From JAUNBG01 sp964442735 (lineage in GTDB: Bacteria; Planctomycetota; Planctomycetia; Pirellulales; Thermoguttaceae), in assembly GCA_964442735.1 (NCBI GenBank), contig CAYUAP010000008.1, positions 1 through 64,000 of the forward strand: a stretch of DNA of 64,000 bases. The letters run 5' to 3'. Positions 1 to 9,296 of this stretch are shown here, in pieces. The translations under genes were made by a program, and so were the position numbers. The notes under the pieces were generated by a model, which did not search any database, had not been told where the DNA came from, and saw only the letters and a list, made by a program, of their open reading frames with translations. Every line of letters begins with the position of its first letter. Positions within the stretch are counted from its first letter, which is position 1.

Positions 1-91
1 TCCAGTCTACTCCGTGTTTTGGGTATAAAACAGGCGAGACGCCTGTTTTCCCGGCGGTGTGGACGAGACGTCCGCGTTCCAGTCTACTCGT
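1..91. repeat. Partial family-1 repeat with a flanking direct repeat
   Basis: This stretch carries the inner part of the family-1 repeat described at 42342-42482: the hairpin AACAGGCGAGACGCCTGTT, then a second inverted pair GGACGAGACGTCC. The 12-mer TCCAGTCTACTC occurs at the very start and again near 80-91, so the segment looks like one unit of a local tandem array cut by the window edge. The terminal inverted repeats seen in complete copies are not visible. It lies just downstream of purQ, where the hairpin might also help to end transcription. Confidence 0.55.
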
Positions 92-117
92 TTTTCCGGA
101 AACAGGGATTACCCGTT

Positions 118-879
118 TTATTTAAAATAATCGACCGCATTTCTGAAGATGGCAAAACCATCACCGTATTCGGAATCGGCTTTCTCGTTTCGGACGACCA
201 TTCTTGTCCATTGCGGATGCTGTGTTCGATCGATATATCGTTCGGGGTGGGGCATTAGGCCCAGTATCCGTCCGGTGGAATCACATACCCCGGCTACGTC
301 GCGAACGGCACCATTCGGATTGTCTTCAGACAGATATCGAAGGACCAACTGGCCATTTTTCTCCAAGGTATCCAAAACCTGTTCCGAATGGGCGACAAAA
401 CGACCTTCAGCATGGGCAATCGGTAAAAACATCGACTGAATTCCCTTTAAAAAAACAGATCGATCACCATCAACTCGAAGATGTACCCAACGGTCGGTAT
501 ACATTCCCGACTTGTTCCAGGTCAGTGTAGCAGGGGCCCCTTCGCTATCGTCCGCGATTAAAATACCCGACTTGACAAGAATTTGAAATCCATTACAAAT
601 ACCGAGCATTAATTTTCCAGCATCTCTAAATTGATGAAGTGCATCCGCGAGATGATGCCGAACCTGATTGGCCAAAATACGTCCGGCAGCAATATCGTCG
701 CCATAACTAAATCCGCCCGGAAAACAGAGAATCTGGAATCGTTCCGTTATTTTCGGATCGTCCAGAAGACGATTAATATGAATTCGTTCGGTAACAGCGC
801 CCGCTAGCTCAAACGCCCAAGCCGTCTCCCAATCGCAATTCGTACCCGGCGCTCGTAATATTAAAACATTTGGTTTCAT
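118..879 (-). CDS. purQ: Phosphoribosylformylglycinamidine synthase, glutaminase subunit PurQ
   Basis: PurQ releases ammonia from glutamine for PurL, which converts FGAR to FGAM in the fourth step of cytosolic purine synthesis. The 253-residue protein is a class I glutamine amidotransferase. The oxyanion region FPGGFSYGDDIAAG is present, the nucleophile is C95 in LGICNGFQ, and H211 and E213 lie in MPHPERY, so the catalytic triad is complete. The length is near or slightly above the usual 225-260 for the small subunit. Its ATG overlaps the purL stop by 4 bp (ATGA), the classic sign of translational coupling. It is the last gene of the tyrA-purL-purQ run. The family assignment is secure. Confidence 0.96.
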   Translation of the reverse strand: MKPNVLILRAPGTNCDWETAWAFELAGAVTERIHINRLLDDPKITERFQILCFPGGFSYGDDIAAGRILANQVRHHLADALHQFRDAGKLMLGICNGFQILVKSGILIADDSEGAPATLTWNKSGMYTDRWVHLRVDGDRSVFLKGIQSMFLPIAHAEGRFVAHSEQVLDTLEKNGQLVLRYLSEDNPNGAVRDVAGVCDSTGRILGLMPHPERYIDRTQHPQWTRMVVRNEKADSEYGDGFAIFRNAVDYFK

Positions 880-3800
880 TTCACGTCTCCATATTCACCG
901 CCGAAATCTAACGGCTTCTGCCAATACTTCTTTAATTCGTCCAACGTTCGTTCCACCAGGGTAACGCCGTTATTGCCCGTTATCTTCAATTGATTATCGT
1001 CTGTAACACGACCCACCTGATATAAAGGAATCTCCTTTTCCGCAAAAATCGCTTCAAACTCGACTGCAATTTCCGGCTTGACCTCAACCAGAAAACGACT
1101 GTTCGATTCGCTAAAGAGTCGAATAACATCTTCCGCCTCTTCTTCTGACCGATTGGGAATGGTACGCATTCCTGGTTTTTCGTTGGAATCCAGTTCAAGG
1201 GGCAGATGTTCCAGCCACAATTGCGCCCCTAAATTACCCGCAAAAGCCATTTCCGCTGCGGCAACAGCCAGACCACCTTCACTCAAGTCATGGACCGAAC
1301 GAACCAGTCCCTTCTGAATCGCTTCGTAAAGCGCATAAAAAGTCCGACGCGCTACTGGAATATCGACTTCTGGCACTTGACCTCCCTTTAAACTGTAGAC
1401 CAGTGCGTAATGGGACCCCCCCAACTCGTTCTTTGTTTTTCCTATTAAATAAAGATAGTTGTTCGACTCCTTCATATCCATTGTAACACAAGTCTGAACG
1501 TTCGGAACCTGTCCCATGGCGCTAATCAGTAGGGATGGTGGAATGGCAATCGGTTCGTTTCCTCCTTTAGGACGAAATTCGTTATTAAGTGAATCCTTCC
1601 CACTAACAAAAGGAACACCAAAACCAATGGCCAAATCATAACAGGCTTCCGCGGCCCGAACCAGGGACCCCAAAACCTCCGGTTTATCTGTATTCCCCCA
1701 ACAGAAGTTATCCAGAATGGCAATTGTTGCCGGATTGGCCCCTACGGACACAGCATTGCGTATGGCTTCATCGATAGCACTCGCCGCCATATTATAGGTA
1801 TCCAAGTCGCCATAATTCGGATTCATTCCACAGGAAATAACCAACCCCTGACGCGTAGAGATACGGGGACGTAAAACAGCAGCATCGCCCGGTCCATCAT
1901 TCATAACACCGACCAACGGTTTTATAACACTTCCCCCTTGTACTTCATGGTCATATTGACGAATCACCCAATGTTTGCTCGCTATATTTAAGGAAGACAA
2001 CATTGTTTTCAGAGCCGTATCAAAATCGTTATCAACGGCAATTGTCGTTTGCGCGGGCAATTCATTACATCCAACGGGGACAAGAGGCGTTACCGGTTGC
2101 GATTCATAAATTGCCTGACGAATAACCGGCGGACGTCCCTCGTGTAAAAAGGACATTGGCAGGTCGGCAACGGTCGTTCCATTATATTTTAAATGAAGAC
2201 GGCCCGTTGGCTTGAACTCGCCAAGAATAACGGTTTCAACCCCTTCACTGTCCGCAAACGCTTTTAATTCGTTCCATTTATCCTTCGGAACAGAAAAAAC
2301 CATTCGTTCCTGTGCTTCACTGATCCAGCATTCGGTATAAGAGAGCCCTTCATATTTGACCGGAATCGCATCCAGATTGACTTCCGCGCCAATTTTCTCG
2401 CCCATCTCCCCAACCGCACTGGAAAAACCGCCCGCCCCACAGTCGGTAACCGCGTTATACAAATTACGATCCCGTGCTTCCAGCAGGATATCGAGTGTCA
2501 TTTTCTCCGTAATGGCATTTCCAATCTGGACAGCCCCGCCGGAGAGAGTTTCGCTATCGCTGGTCAGTTCCGCACTACTAAACGTAGCTCCGTGAATACC
2601 ATCGCGCCCGGTTCGACCACCCATTGCGACGATAAAATCACCCGGTTGCGGATTTTTAAACGATTTATCGACCGGAATCAAACCAACGTTTCCGCAATAG
2701 ACCAAGGGATTTCCGAGATATCGACGGTCGAAATAGACGGCCCCGTTTACAGTGGGAATTCCCATTCGATTACCGTAGTCGCGGACTCCCGCCACAACAC
2801 CTTTAATAATTCGGCGCGGATGCAGAACTCCGGGCGGTAAATGATCATTATCGAATTCCGGCGGAGCAAAACAGAAGACATCCGTATTACAAACGGGCTT
2901 GGCCCCCATTCCGGTTCCCATGGGATCCCGTATTACTCCACCTATTCCGGTATTAGCCCCCCCATAGGGCTCCAGTGCCGATGGATGATTATGCGTTTCC
3001 ACTTTAAAACAGACGTTGTAATCGTCGTCAAATTTAACAACACCCGCATTGTCCGAGAAGACACTAATACATTGATCCTGCGGACCAAGATTCTTCCGGA
3101 CTTCGACCGTAGCAGCAAAAATCAGTTCCTTTAGCATATTTTTAAAAATTCGTTTGCCACTCGGACCTGTATATTCAATTCGCCCCGCCAGGGTTTTATG
3201 ACTGCAATGTTCACTCCAGGTCTGCGCGACAGTCTCCAGCTCAATATCAGTCGGATCGCGATCCAGTCCTGTAAAATAGGTTTTAATCGTCTGCATCTCC
3301 GTCAGGGATAAAAAGAGCTGTCCCTTCCGACTCAAATTTTCCAACTGTTCATCCGTCATGGAACGAAGTGGAATGGTCGTTAAATTAAATTGATAGGGAG
3401 TACCGAATTGAAGATGGTCAAATGGAAGTGCGTCGAAGACAACCTGTTCCACCGCATCGTTGGCCAATAGTTTTTCGGCCAATCGGCGTACCCCGGTCTC
3501 GTCTACCCCTTCAACCCGATATTTTTTAAAGGTTCGAACCGCTTCGGCTTCAACACCGAAGGCACGCATGGCCTTCCTGGCATTATCGGCCACGGTATCC
3601 GTGACTCCCGGCTTCGGAAGAACGTAAACCACCTTCCAACCCGGAGAGACCATTGTCGGCTCGTTCTTAATAACTCGATTAAGTTTAATCTGTTCGACCA
3701 CCGTATCGGACAAGAGCTGTTTCGCTACCATTCGAACCTGATCCTCCGACAGATCGCCCTGAACAAGATAACCGTGTACAAACTTTAATCGGAGATTTTC

Positions 3801-3893
3801 TGATAAACCGAGATCACGAGCGTCTGACGTCGTTTCCTCTCCCGTTACATCCGGCTGTCCCGGAATTGCACTGATTTCAACTTCCCAAAGCAT
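876..3893 (-). CDS. purL: Phosphoribosylformylglycinamidine synthase PurL with N-terminal PurS-like fusion
   Basis: This is the ATP-dependent FGAM synthase large subunit. At 1005 residues it is far longer than small-type PurL (about 740). Residues from roughly 190 onward match PurL, including the catalytic/ATP region THNHPSALEPYGGANTGIGG, a second synthase half with VSGKDSLNNEF, and GGLAVAAAEMAF near the C-terminus. The first 180 or so residues look like two PurS-like ferredoxin-fold units (VEISAIPGQPDV... and VVYVLPKPGVTDTVADNA...). In other bacteria PurS is a separate 80-residue protein that bridges PurL and PurQ. No separate purS is visible here, which supports a fusion. The gene overlaps tyrA by 17 bp upstream and purQ by 4 bp downstream. 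Confidence 0.95.
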   Translation of the reverse strand: MLWEVEISAIPGQPDVTGEETTSDARDLGLSENLRLKFVHGYLVQGDLSEDQVRMVAKQLLSDTVVEQIKLNRVIKNEPTMVSPGWKVVYVLPKPGVTDTVADNARKAMRAFGVEAEAVRTFKKYRVEGVDETGVRRLAEKLLANDAVEQVVFDALPFDHLQFGTPYQFNLTTIPLRSMTDEQLENLSRKGQLFLSLTEMQTIKTYFTGLDRDPTDIELETVAQTWSEHCSHKTLAGRIEYTGPSGKRIFKNMLKELIFAATVEVRKNLGPQDQCISVFSDNAGVVKFDDDYNVCFKVETHNHPSALEPYGGANTGIGGVIRDPMGTGMGAKPVCNTDVFCFAPPEFDNDHLPPGVLHPRRIIKGVVAGVRDYGNRMGIPTVNGAVYFDRRYLGNPLVYCGNVGLIPVDKSFKNPQPGDFIVAMGGRTGRDGIHGATFSSAELTSDSETLSGGAVQIGNAITEKMTLDILLEARDRNLYNAVTDCGAGGFSSAVGEMGEKIGAEVNLDAIPVKYEGLSYTECWISEAQERMVFSVPKDKWNELKAFADSEGVETVILGEFKPTGRLHLKYNGTTVADLPMSFLHEGRPPVIRQAIYESQPVTPLVPVGCNELPAQTTIAVDNDFDTALKTMLSSLNIASKHWVIRQYDHEVQGGSVIKPLVGVMNDGPGDAAVLRPRISTRQGLVISCGMNPNYGDLDTYNMAASAIDEAIRNAVSVGANPATIAILDNFCWGNTDKPEVLGSLVRAAEACYDLAIGFGVPFVSGKDSLNNEFRPKGGNEPIAIPPSLLISAMGQVPNVQTCVTMDMKESNNYLYLIGKTKNELGGSHYALVYSLKGGQVPEVDIPVARRTFYALYEAIQKGLVRSVHDLSEGGLAVAAAEMAFAGNLGAQLWLEHLPLELDSNEKPGMRTIPNRSEEEAEDVIRLFSESNSRFLVEVKPEIAVEFEAIFAEKEIPLYQVGRVTDDNQLKITGNNGVTLVERTLDELKKYWQKPLDFGGEYGDVK

Positions 3894-4782
3894 CGCGTTT
3901 CTTCTTCGCTTCCTCTAAAAGGGTTTTACGCTGATCGACATTCTCGCTCTCAACGAGTGCTGCCTTCCATTTCGCCAAAATAAATTCAAAATCGGCTATC
4001 GCCGCCAATACCGAGTTACTATTCGTTCCAAAAATATCCACCCAGACTTCCGGACTTCCCGCCGCCAGACGAGTCATATCGGCATAACCGGTCCCTGACA
4101 GATCATATTCCTTCCGTTCAACCAAGGTGGCCAGAATTCCGGAGAGAAGATGCGGTAAATGACTCGTTCGGGCCAATATGCGATCATGCTCCTTCGGATC
4201 GAGTATAATTGTACGACTTCCGATTCTCTGCCAAAACTGCTGTAGGAGTGTCAGTGCGGAATTGTTTTCATCAAGTTCGACCGGAGTTAAAACGGTCGTC
4301 TTGTCCAGGAAGAGGTCCCCGTTCGCATTTTCCGGACCAGTTTTTTCACTGCCAGCAATAGGATGGGAACCTATAAAAATTGTATTTTCAGGAAACGAGA
4401 CCGACTTGAGTGTGGTTACAATATATTCCTTCGTACTCCCAACATCGGTAATCAAATAAAATCGGGAAGAATCTCCGACCTCCTCTATCGCCTTGAGCGC
4501 CGCCTGTACCTGTTCCACAACCACTCCAACCGGCGTTCCCACTAAAATCAGTATCGGTCGATTATTAGAGTTGGCCTCCTTTTGCAGTTGTAGAATCGCG
4601 TCCTTCCAGGAAAGAAATGCCTGATCAACCAGATGGATCGACTGTAAATCCAAACACCGATTCCTGGATCGACAGACGGCAAATATCCTATCCGCCATAT
4701 CCACCGACCGAGACGCCAACGCCACCGAGCCGCCTAAAAGACCCGCCCCCATTATTATAATACCTGAAAATAACCTGTCCAT
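3877..4782 (-). CDS. tyrA: Prephenate dehydrogenase (TyrA family)
   Basis: This enzyme makes 4-hydroxyphenylpyruvate (or arogenate to tyrosine) by NAD(P)-dependent oxidative decarboxylation in tyrosine synthesis. The 301-residue protein begins with a Rossmann glycine motif GAGLLGGS. It then has ITDVGSTKE, the prephenate-binding stretch GSHPIAGSEKTG, and SHLPHLLSG in the helical dimerisation half. No ACT domain or fused chorismate mutase is present, so this is the short monofunctional form. It is the first gene of the run, and its 3' end overlaps purL by 17 bp. Grouping an aromatic amino acid gene with purine genes is unusual, but the overlap argues for one transcript. NAD versus NADP preference cannot be told from sequence. 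Confidence 0.9.
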   Translation of the reverse strand: MDRLFSGIIIMGAGLLGGSVALASRSVDMADRIFAVCRSRNRCLDLQSIHLVDQAFLSWKDAILQLQKEANSNNRPILILVGTPVGVVVEQVQAALKAIEEVGDSSRFYLITDVGSTKEYIVTTLKSVSFPENTIFIGSHPIAGSEKTGPENANGDLFLDKTTVLTPVELDENNSALTLLQQFWQRIGSRTIILDPKEHDRILARTSHLPHLLSGILATLVERKEYDLSGTGYADMTRLAAGSPEVWVDIFGTNSNSVLAAIADFEFILAKWKAALVESENVDQRKTLLEEAKKKRDALGS

Positions 4783-5077
4783 AATAATTTATTATACAAC
4801 AAGTGGGAATTTCTTTCAAGGAAGACCGGTGTTTGAGGTCTATTTCCACCACAGATCCGATTTATTTTTACATAATTATATATATTATATAATAGAATTC
4901 CCCCTGTTCTGATATTTGTTGTGTTATTAATCAATTGTAAATTTATTAAAATTATGGGGAACCATTGAATCTAATTGGGGTTCTAAAATACTGAAAAAGT
5001 TGAGGGGTGTTAGCAAACATTTTTTCAGAAACCGTTCTTCTGTATTTTAGATCAATCAATATTATTGAGGTAATTTT

Positions 5078-7606
5078 ATGCATTCCATTCGTTTTGAAGA
5101 ATTGGAAGATCGAACTCTTCTAGCCGTTTGTGGGACCGAATATGCATTAATCTGCGATACTTTTTCCGATTATTGCTTGTCCGAAACACAATCCGAAACC
5201 AACATTATAGAATTAGTTGACGCAACGGCCAGCACTCTTAAATCAGCAATCAACGAGGCGGAAACAACCATCGAAAACGATCTAATCGTCATTCGATTGA
5301 ACGATAGTACTTCCATTGACTTCAAGGGTATTGACTTCAAGGGTGAAGTATTGGCCATTGATATTGCCTACGAGGAATATGGCTCTCTTTCTCTTGTCGG
5401 AATGACAACGACGGGAGAAGTCATTGATATATCCCATATAATAGATAAAAGTAATTATACAGTTACCGCAGGGACTTTTTTTAATGGGTCCATCTACCTG
5501 AATGTAGAGGATTGTGTTCGAAGCGACGAATTTGAGGCGGCCAATGCAGCCTCCAATCAAACAGTTACCGTTTCCGAAGCGGTTACAGGCCTGGATGAAT
5601 TACGGGCGGATGAACGTTTCTGTGATATTGACGGCGAAGGATATTCTATTGTCATTATTGATACGGGCATTAATTCCGATCACGACTATTTTCTTGACGA
5701 TGATGGTAATAGTCGAATTATCTATCAGTACGATTTTGTCAACGGAGACAGTGTGGCCGAGGATGACGACGGCCATGGTACCAACGTGGCAAGTATCGCA
5801 ACGGGTAATGGTGATTACGGCGGCTTGGCATCGGGAGCAAACATTATTGTCCTCAAGGTTTTTGATGCCGACGGCAATGGTAATTTTAACGCGATAGAAC
5901 AGGCCCTTCAATGGGTTGCCGCAAATGCGGACAACTATAATATCGTTAGTGTAAATATGTCGCTGGGAACTTCCTCCATCTATACGTCAATACCTTCGGA
6001 ACAGGGACTGGGAATTGCGGACGAGATTGAGACGTTAGCCGCACGGGAAATAATTGTAACGGTTGCGGCCGGAAACGAATTTTATGAAAACAATTCGTTG
6101 GAAGGATTGTCCTATCCGGCGATTCTGTCCGGGACCCTGGCAGTGGGAGCCGTTTACAGTGAAAATATTGGTCAAGTAAACTACGCTTCGGGCGCAATTG
6201 ATTATACGACAGGAACGGACCGAATCTGTTCGTTCTCCAATCGGAGTTCGACCCTGGATATGGTTATGGCCGCAGGAGCTGCAATTACCGGAGCGGGTAT
6301 CAATTCCGCCACCTCTTTGTCTACCTATACCGGAACCAGCCAGGCGTCCCCGATTCTCGCGGGTACCGCTGCGCTGGCACAACAAATTGCCAATAAATAT
6401 CTGGGACGGTCACTAACGGTCAAGGAGTTCAATTGTCTCTTGACAGAAACGGCCGATATTATTTACGACGGTGATGACGAGAACGACAATGTTAAAAATA
6501 CCAATACTTCCTATTATCGGGTAAATGTTTATGCACTAGCAGAAGCAATTTACGGTATGTCTACCGGCGATTATGTTATTGGAGATCAAAATGACAACGA
6601 GGATAAATCTCCAGAAGAAACGCCGGAAGAAACAATACAATTGACCGCACCGATAATTTCCGTTACCTCCACGGGAGCACAAACGGCAAAATTAACGATT
6701 GAAACGGTGGAGGGGGCAATCGGTTATACCCTTGAAATTGCTACTTCCGAGGATTTCCAGAATGCGAAATCGTTTTCGCTGTCCCGATCCGGAACCTTTA
6801 CGGTTAACGGATTGTCAATAAATGAAACCTATTATTTTCGTGCTATGGCAAATTCCAACGGTACAACGGCAGAATCTTCTGAATGGTCGGAAACCGTTTC
6901 GATTTCCAACGACGAAAAAACTGTTACGACAACAAAACTTTCTGTACCGTTGCTGGTCTCTGTTACAGCAGAGAATGAATCGGAAGTTGAATTGATTTTC
7001 AACTCCACGACAAATGCGTCTTCCTATATTCTGGAATACTCAATCGACTCGAACTTCTCGACAGACACGACTGTCTCAATAACCCTTTCTACGGCGGGAA
7101 ATGTTTCTTTGTCCGAACTAACGGCAGGAACTACCTATTATTTCCGTCTTAAAGCGGTTGGTCAAGGTATATATACCGATTCCGACTGGTCGAGGACTCT
7201 ATCGGTCACAACAAAGGAGGAATCAATAATTAATCCGGAAGAACCGGATCCCCCCGTTGTAGAAACCCCGTCACTGAACGTTCCGGAAATTACTAATTTG
7301 TCGGCCCTGGGAGCAGGAAAAGGTAATTTGACTTTTAGTACTGTCGAAAATGCATCCGGTTATCTGCTTCAGATTTCGACCTCCTCCGATTTTTCAACAG
7401 TTCAGGAAATAACGCTCAAAAGGTCAGGCAGTTATACGATCAACGGACTCTCCTCCGGAATCGTGTATTATTTCCGACTAATGGCAATTTCCAATGATAG
7501 CGAATATAATAATTCGGACTGGTCCGAAACCCGATCTGTTTCCTGGCAAATGAATACGGGAAACGATTGGTTTAACCAAAATCGAAAAAATCGCTTTTTC
7601 CGATAA
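5078..7606 (+). CDS. Subtilisin-like (S8) surface protease with three fibronectin III-like domains
   Basis: The 842-residue protein starts with HSIRFEELEDRTLLAV. This is the planctomycete LEPR-XLL-type motif found at the N-terminus of many large exported proteins of this phylum, and it replaces a classical signal peptide. An S8 catalytic domain follows, with D195 in IIDTGIN, H233 in DDDGHGTNVA, N333 in VAAGNE (oxyanion hole) and S421 in GTSQASP, so the active site looks complete. After an acidic linker (EDKSPEETPEE) come three repeats of about 85 residues (around 522-609, 621-710 and 731-822). Each ends in a YYFR...SDWSE-type pattern typical of fibronectin III folds. The tail NRKNRFFR is basic. 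The VTC gene follows after 24 bp. A secreted or cell-surface endopeptidase is inferred; the substrate is unknown. Confidence 0.88.
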   Translation: MHSIRFEELEDRTLLAVCGTEYALICDTFSDYCLSETQSETNIIELVDATASTLKSAINEAETTIENDLIVIRLNDSTSIDFKGIDFKGEVLAIDIAYEEYGSLSLVGMTTTGEVIDISHIIDKSNYTVTAGTFFNGSIYLNVEDCVRSDEFEAANAASNQTVTVSEAVTGLDELRADERFCDIDGEGYSIVIIDTGINSDHDYFLDDDGNSRIIYQYDFVNGDSVAEDDDGHGTNVASIATGNGDYGGLASGANIIVLKVFDADGNGNFNAIEQALQWVAANADNYNIVSVNMSLGTSSIYTSIPSEQGLGIADEIETLAAREIIVTVAAGNEFYENNSLEGLSYPAILSGTLAVGAVYSENIGQVNYASGAIDYTTGTDRICSFSNRSSTLDMVMAAGAAITGAGINSATSLSTYTGTSQASPILAGTAALAQQIANKYLGRSLTVKEFNCLLTETADIIYDGDDENDNVKNTNTSYYRVNVYALAEAIYGMSTGDYVIGDQNDNEDKSPEETPEETIQLTAPIISVTSTGAQTAKLTIETVEGAIGYTLEIATSEDFQNAKSFSLSRSGTFTVNGLSINETYYFRAMANSNGTTAESSEWSETVSISNDEKTVTTTKLSVPLLVSVTAENESEVELIFNSTTNASSYILEYSIDSNFSTDTTVSITLSTAGNVSLSELTAGTTYYFRLKAVGQGIYTDSDWSRTLSVTTKEESIINPEEPDPPVVETPSLNVPEITNLSALGAGKGNLTFSTVENASGYLLQISTSSDFSTVQEITLKRSGSYTINGLSSGIVYYFRLMAISNDSEYNNSDWSETRSVSWQMNTGNDWFNQNRKNRFFR

Positions 7607-7630
7607 TAGAATTCTTCGAGAAATAAATCA

Positions 7631-8302
7631 ATGAAATACCGACACGAATACAAACACGTCATTACCTATATCGACTATTTAACGGTACGGCAGCGTCTTC
7701 TGATGCTGTGTCAACGCGATAAATATACCCGGGAAGCAGGCCATTACCTGGTCCGAAGTCTTTACTTCGATAACGCGAACAACAAGGCTCTCTTCGAAAA
7801 AATAGATGGGGTCAATGATCGGGAAAAATATCGAATTCGTTATTATAATGGAGATCTTTCCTTTATTCGACTTGAACGGAAATCCAAACATAACGGGTTA
7901 TGCTACAAACAGAGCAGTCGAATAACGGCGGATCAAGTAAAAAACCTGCTCAAATATAATTGGCATTTTCTTCAAGAAGTGAAGGATCCGCTTTTTTCCA
8001 TATTGTATTTTAATATCATTACACTGGGACTTCGCCCAAAAACGATTATTGACTATCAGAGGGAGGCCTATATCTATCCGGTGGGCAACATTCGGATCAC
8101 TTTTGACAGTAATATACGGACAGGGGGATCGTCACTTGATTTTCTGGATCCCTTTAGTCCAACGGTCAGTACCGGCCCAAATTTTATTATGGAGGTCAAA
8201 TATGATGAATATTTCCCTTCGATTTTATCGGATGCGATACAGACTGGGGGAAGAAGTGCAGCAGCATTTTCAAAATATGCGGTGGGCCGAATCTTCGGGT
8301 AA
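7631..8302 (+). CDS. VTC-domain polyphosphate polymerase family protein
   Basis: The 223-residue protein matches the VTC (vacuolar transporter chaperone) catalytic fold of the triphosphate-tunnel metalloenzyme group. Visible motifs are the N-terminal EYKH (residues 6-9), RSLYFDN (42-48), EKYRIRYYN, RLERKSK with its paired basic residues, the acidic VKYDEYFP near residue 197, and the closing SKYAVGRIF. In yeast Vtc4 this domain makes polyphosphate from ATP. Bacterial stand-alone copies are annotated as polyphosphate polymerase domain proteins and are commonly next to DUF4956 and CotH genes, as here. No signal peptide or membrane helix is seen, so it should act in the cytosol, perhaps docked to the DUF4956 protein. 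The ATG lies 24 bp after the protease stop. Confidence 0.88.
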   Translation: MKYRHEYKHVITYIDYLTVRQRLLMLCQRDKYTREAGHYLVRSLYFDNANNKALFEKIDGVNDREKYRIRYYNGDLSFIRLERKSKHNGLCYKQSSRITADQVKNLLKYNWHFLQEVKDPLFSILYFNIITLGLRPKTIIDYQREAYIYPVGNIRITFDSNIRTGGSSLDFLDPFSPTVSTGPNFIMEVKYDEYFPSILSDAIQTGGRSAAAFSKYAVGRIFG

Positions 8303-8601
8303 AAACGAAGGTGGGAAATTTTCGGTCCCTAAATTTAGATGCCTAAAGTGTAATCAAGACATGTTTTGAAACCACGGATTACGAGGGTAAATACCATTTG
8401 TTTACAGAAAAAGTTCTGTTTTGTAATAAAAAATCAACACAATAAAAAATCAACACAATAAAGGTAATTTTATTTTTTATTATAATGAACGTTGTTTGCC
8501 TAAAAAGATCGTGAAAATCAGTTTTACCCGTTAGTTACAAATAAAATTATTTACAGTTTGAGTAAACCAAAAGTTTTTAGTTAGATGTATGGAGGATTGT
8601 T
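8303..8601. other. Gap between VTC and DUF4956 genes
   Basis: This AT-rich stretch has no convincing coding region. It contains a short direct duplication, AAAAAATCAACACAAT, near 8425-8460. A strong ribosome site GGAGG at 8591-8595 sets the TTG start of the next gene at 8602. The gap suggests a separate promoter for the DUF4956-CotH pair, but no clear -35/-10 pair stood out. Confidence 0.4.
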
Positions 8602-9285
8602 TTGAATAACAGATTGAATTTTTCGGATATTTTTAGAAGCAGTTTTTTAGAGAATGTGACTTCTGTATCCTTTTTTGATATGGGAATAGCCCTACTGCTT
8701 TCATTTGCCCTTGGGTTATTTATCATGGCCATTTACAAAAGAACATATCGGGGCGTCATGTATTCACAGTCGTTCTGTGTTTCCCTAATGGCCATGTCAT
8801 TGATCACAACCATTTTGATTTTAGCGGTTACGAGTAATATTATTTTATCTTTAGGTATGGTTGGCGCATTATCGATCGTTCGATTTCGAACTGCGGTAAA
8901 AGATCCAATGGATATTACTTTTTTGTTCTGGGCTATTGCAGTTGGAATCATTTTGGGGGCGGGCTTTATCGGACTCGCGGTTATTGGTTCCCTATTAATC
9001 GGTATTCTGTTATTTATCTTTATTAACAAGAAGCAGAAGGATACCCCCTATATTCTTGTCGTAAATTGTCAAGACGAGGAGAGTGAAAAAGCGACACTCA
9101 ATATTACCAGGGAACAAACCGCATTACATACGGTTAAGGCGAAATCGGTAACAAAAGAAGGAATTGAATTAACACTGGAGCTTCGTTTACGCGATGCGGC
9201 AACCGGGTTTGTGAACACGATCAATGCGGTGGACGGAGTTCGAAGTGTCGTCCTTGTAACATATAATGGTGAATATGCCGGTTAA
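8602..9285 (+). CDS. DUF4956 family inner-membrane protein
   Basis: The 227-residue protein shows the hallmark of DUF4956, GMVGALSIVRFRTAVKDP followed by FLFWAIAVGIILGAG. Around four hydrophobic segments lie in the first 145 residues, then a soluble tail of about 80 residues (YILVVNCQDEE...). That tail probably forms a small cytoplasmic alpha/beta domain. The function of DUF4956 is not established. Its constant company with VTC-domain polymerases and CotH kinases suggests that it anchors or transports something for them. The start is TTG, chosen because GGAGG lies six bases upstream and no ATG precedes the first hydrophobic helix. The CotH gene begins 11 bp after its stop. Confidence 0.9.
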   Translation: MNNRLNFSDIFRSSFLENVTSVSFFDMGIALLLSFALGLFIMAIYKRTYRGVMYSQSFCVSLMAMSLITTILILAVTSNIILSLGMVGALSIVRFRTAVKDPMDITFLFWAIAVGIILGAGFIGLAVIGSLLIGILLFIFINKKQKDTPYILVVNCQDEESEKATLNITREQTALHTVKAKSVTKEGIELTLELRLRDAATGFVNTINAVDGVRSVVLVTYNGEYAG

Positions 9286-9296
9286 AAGGATTCTGT

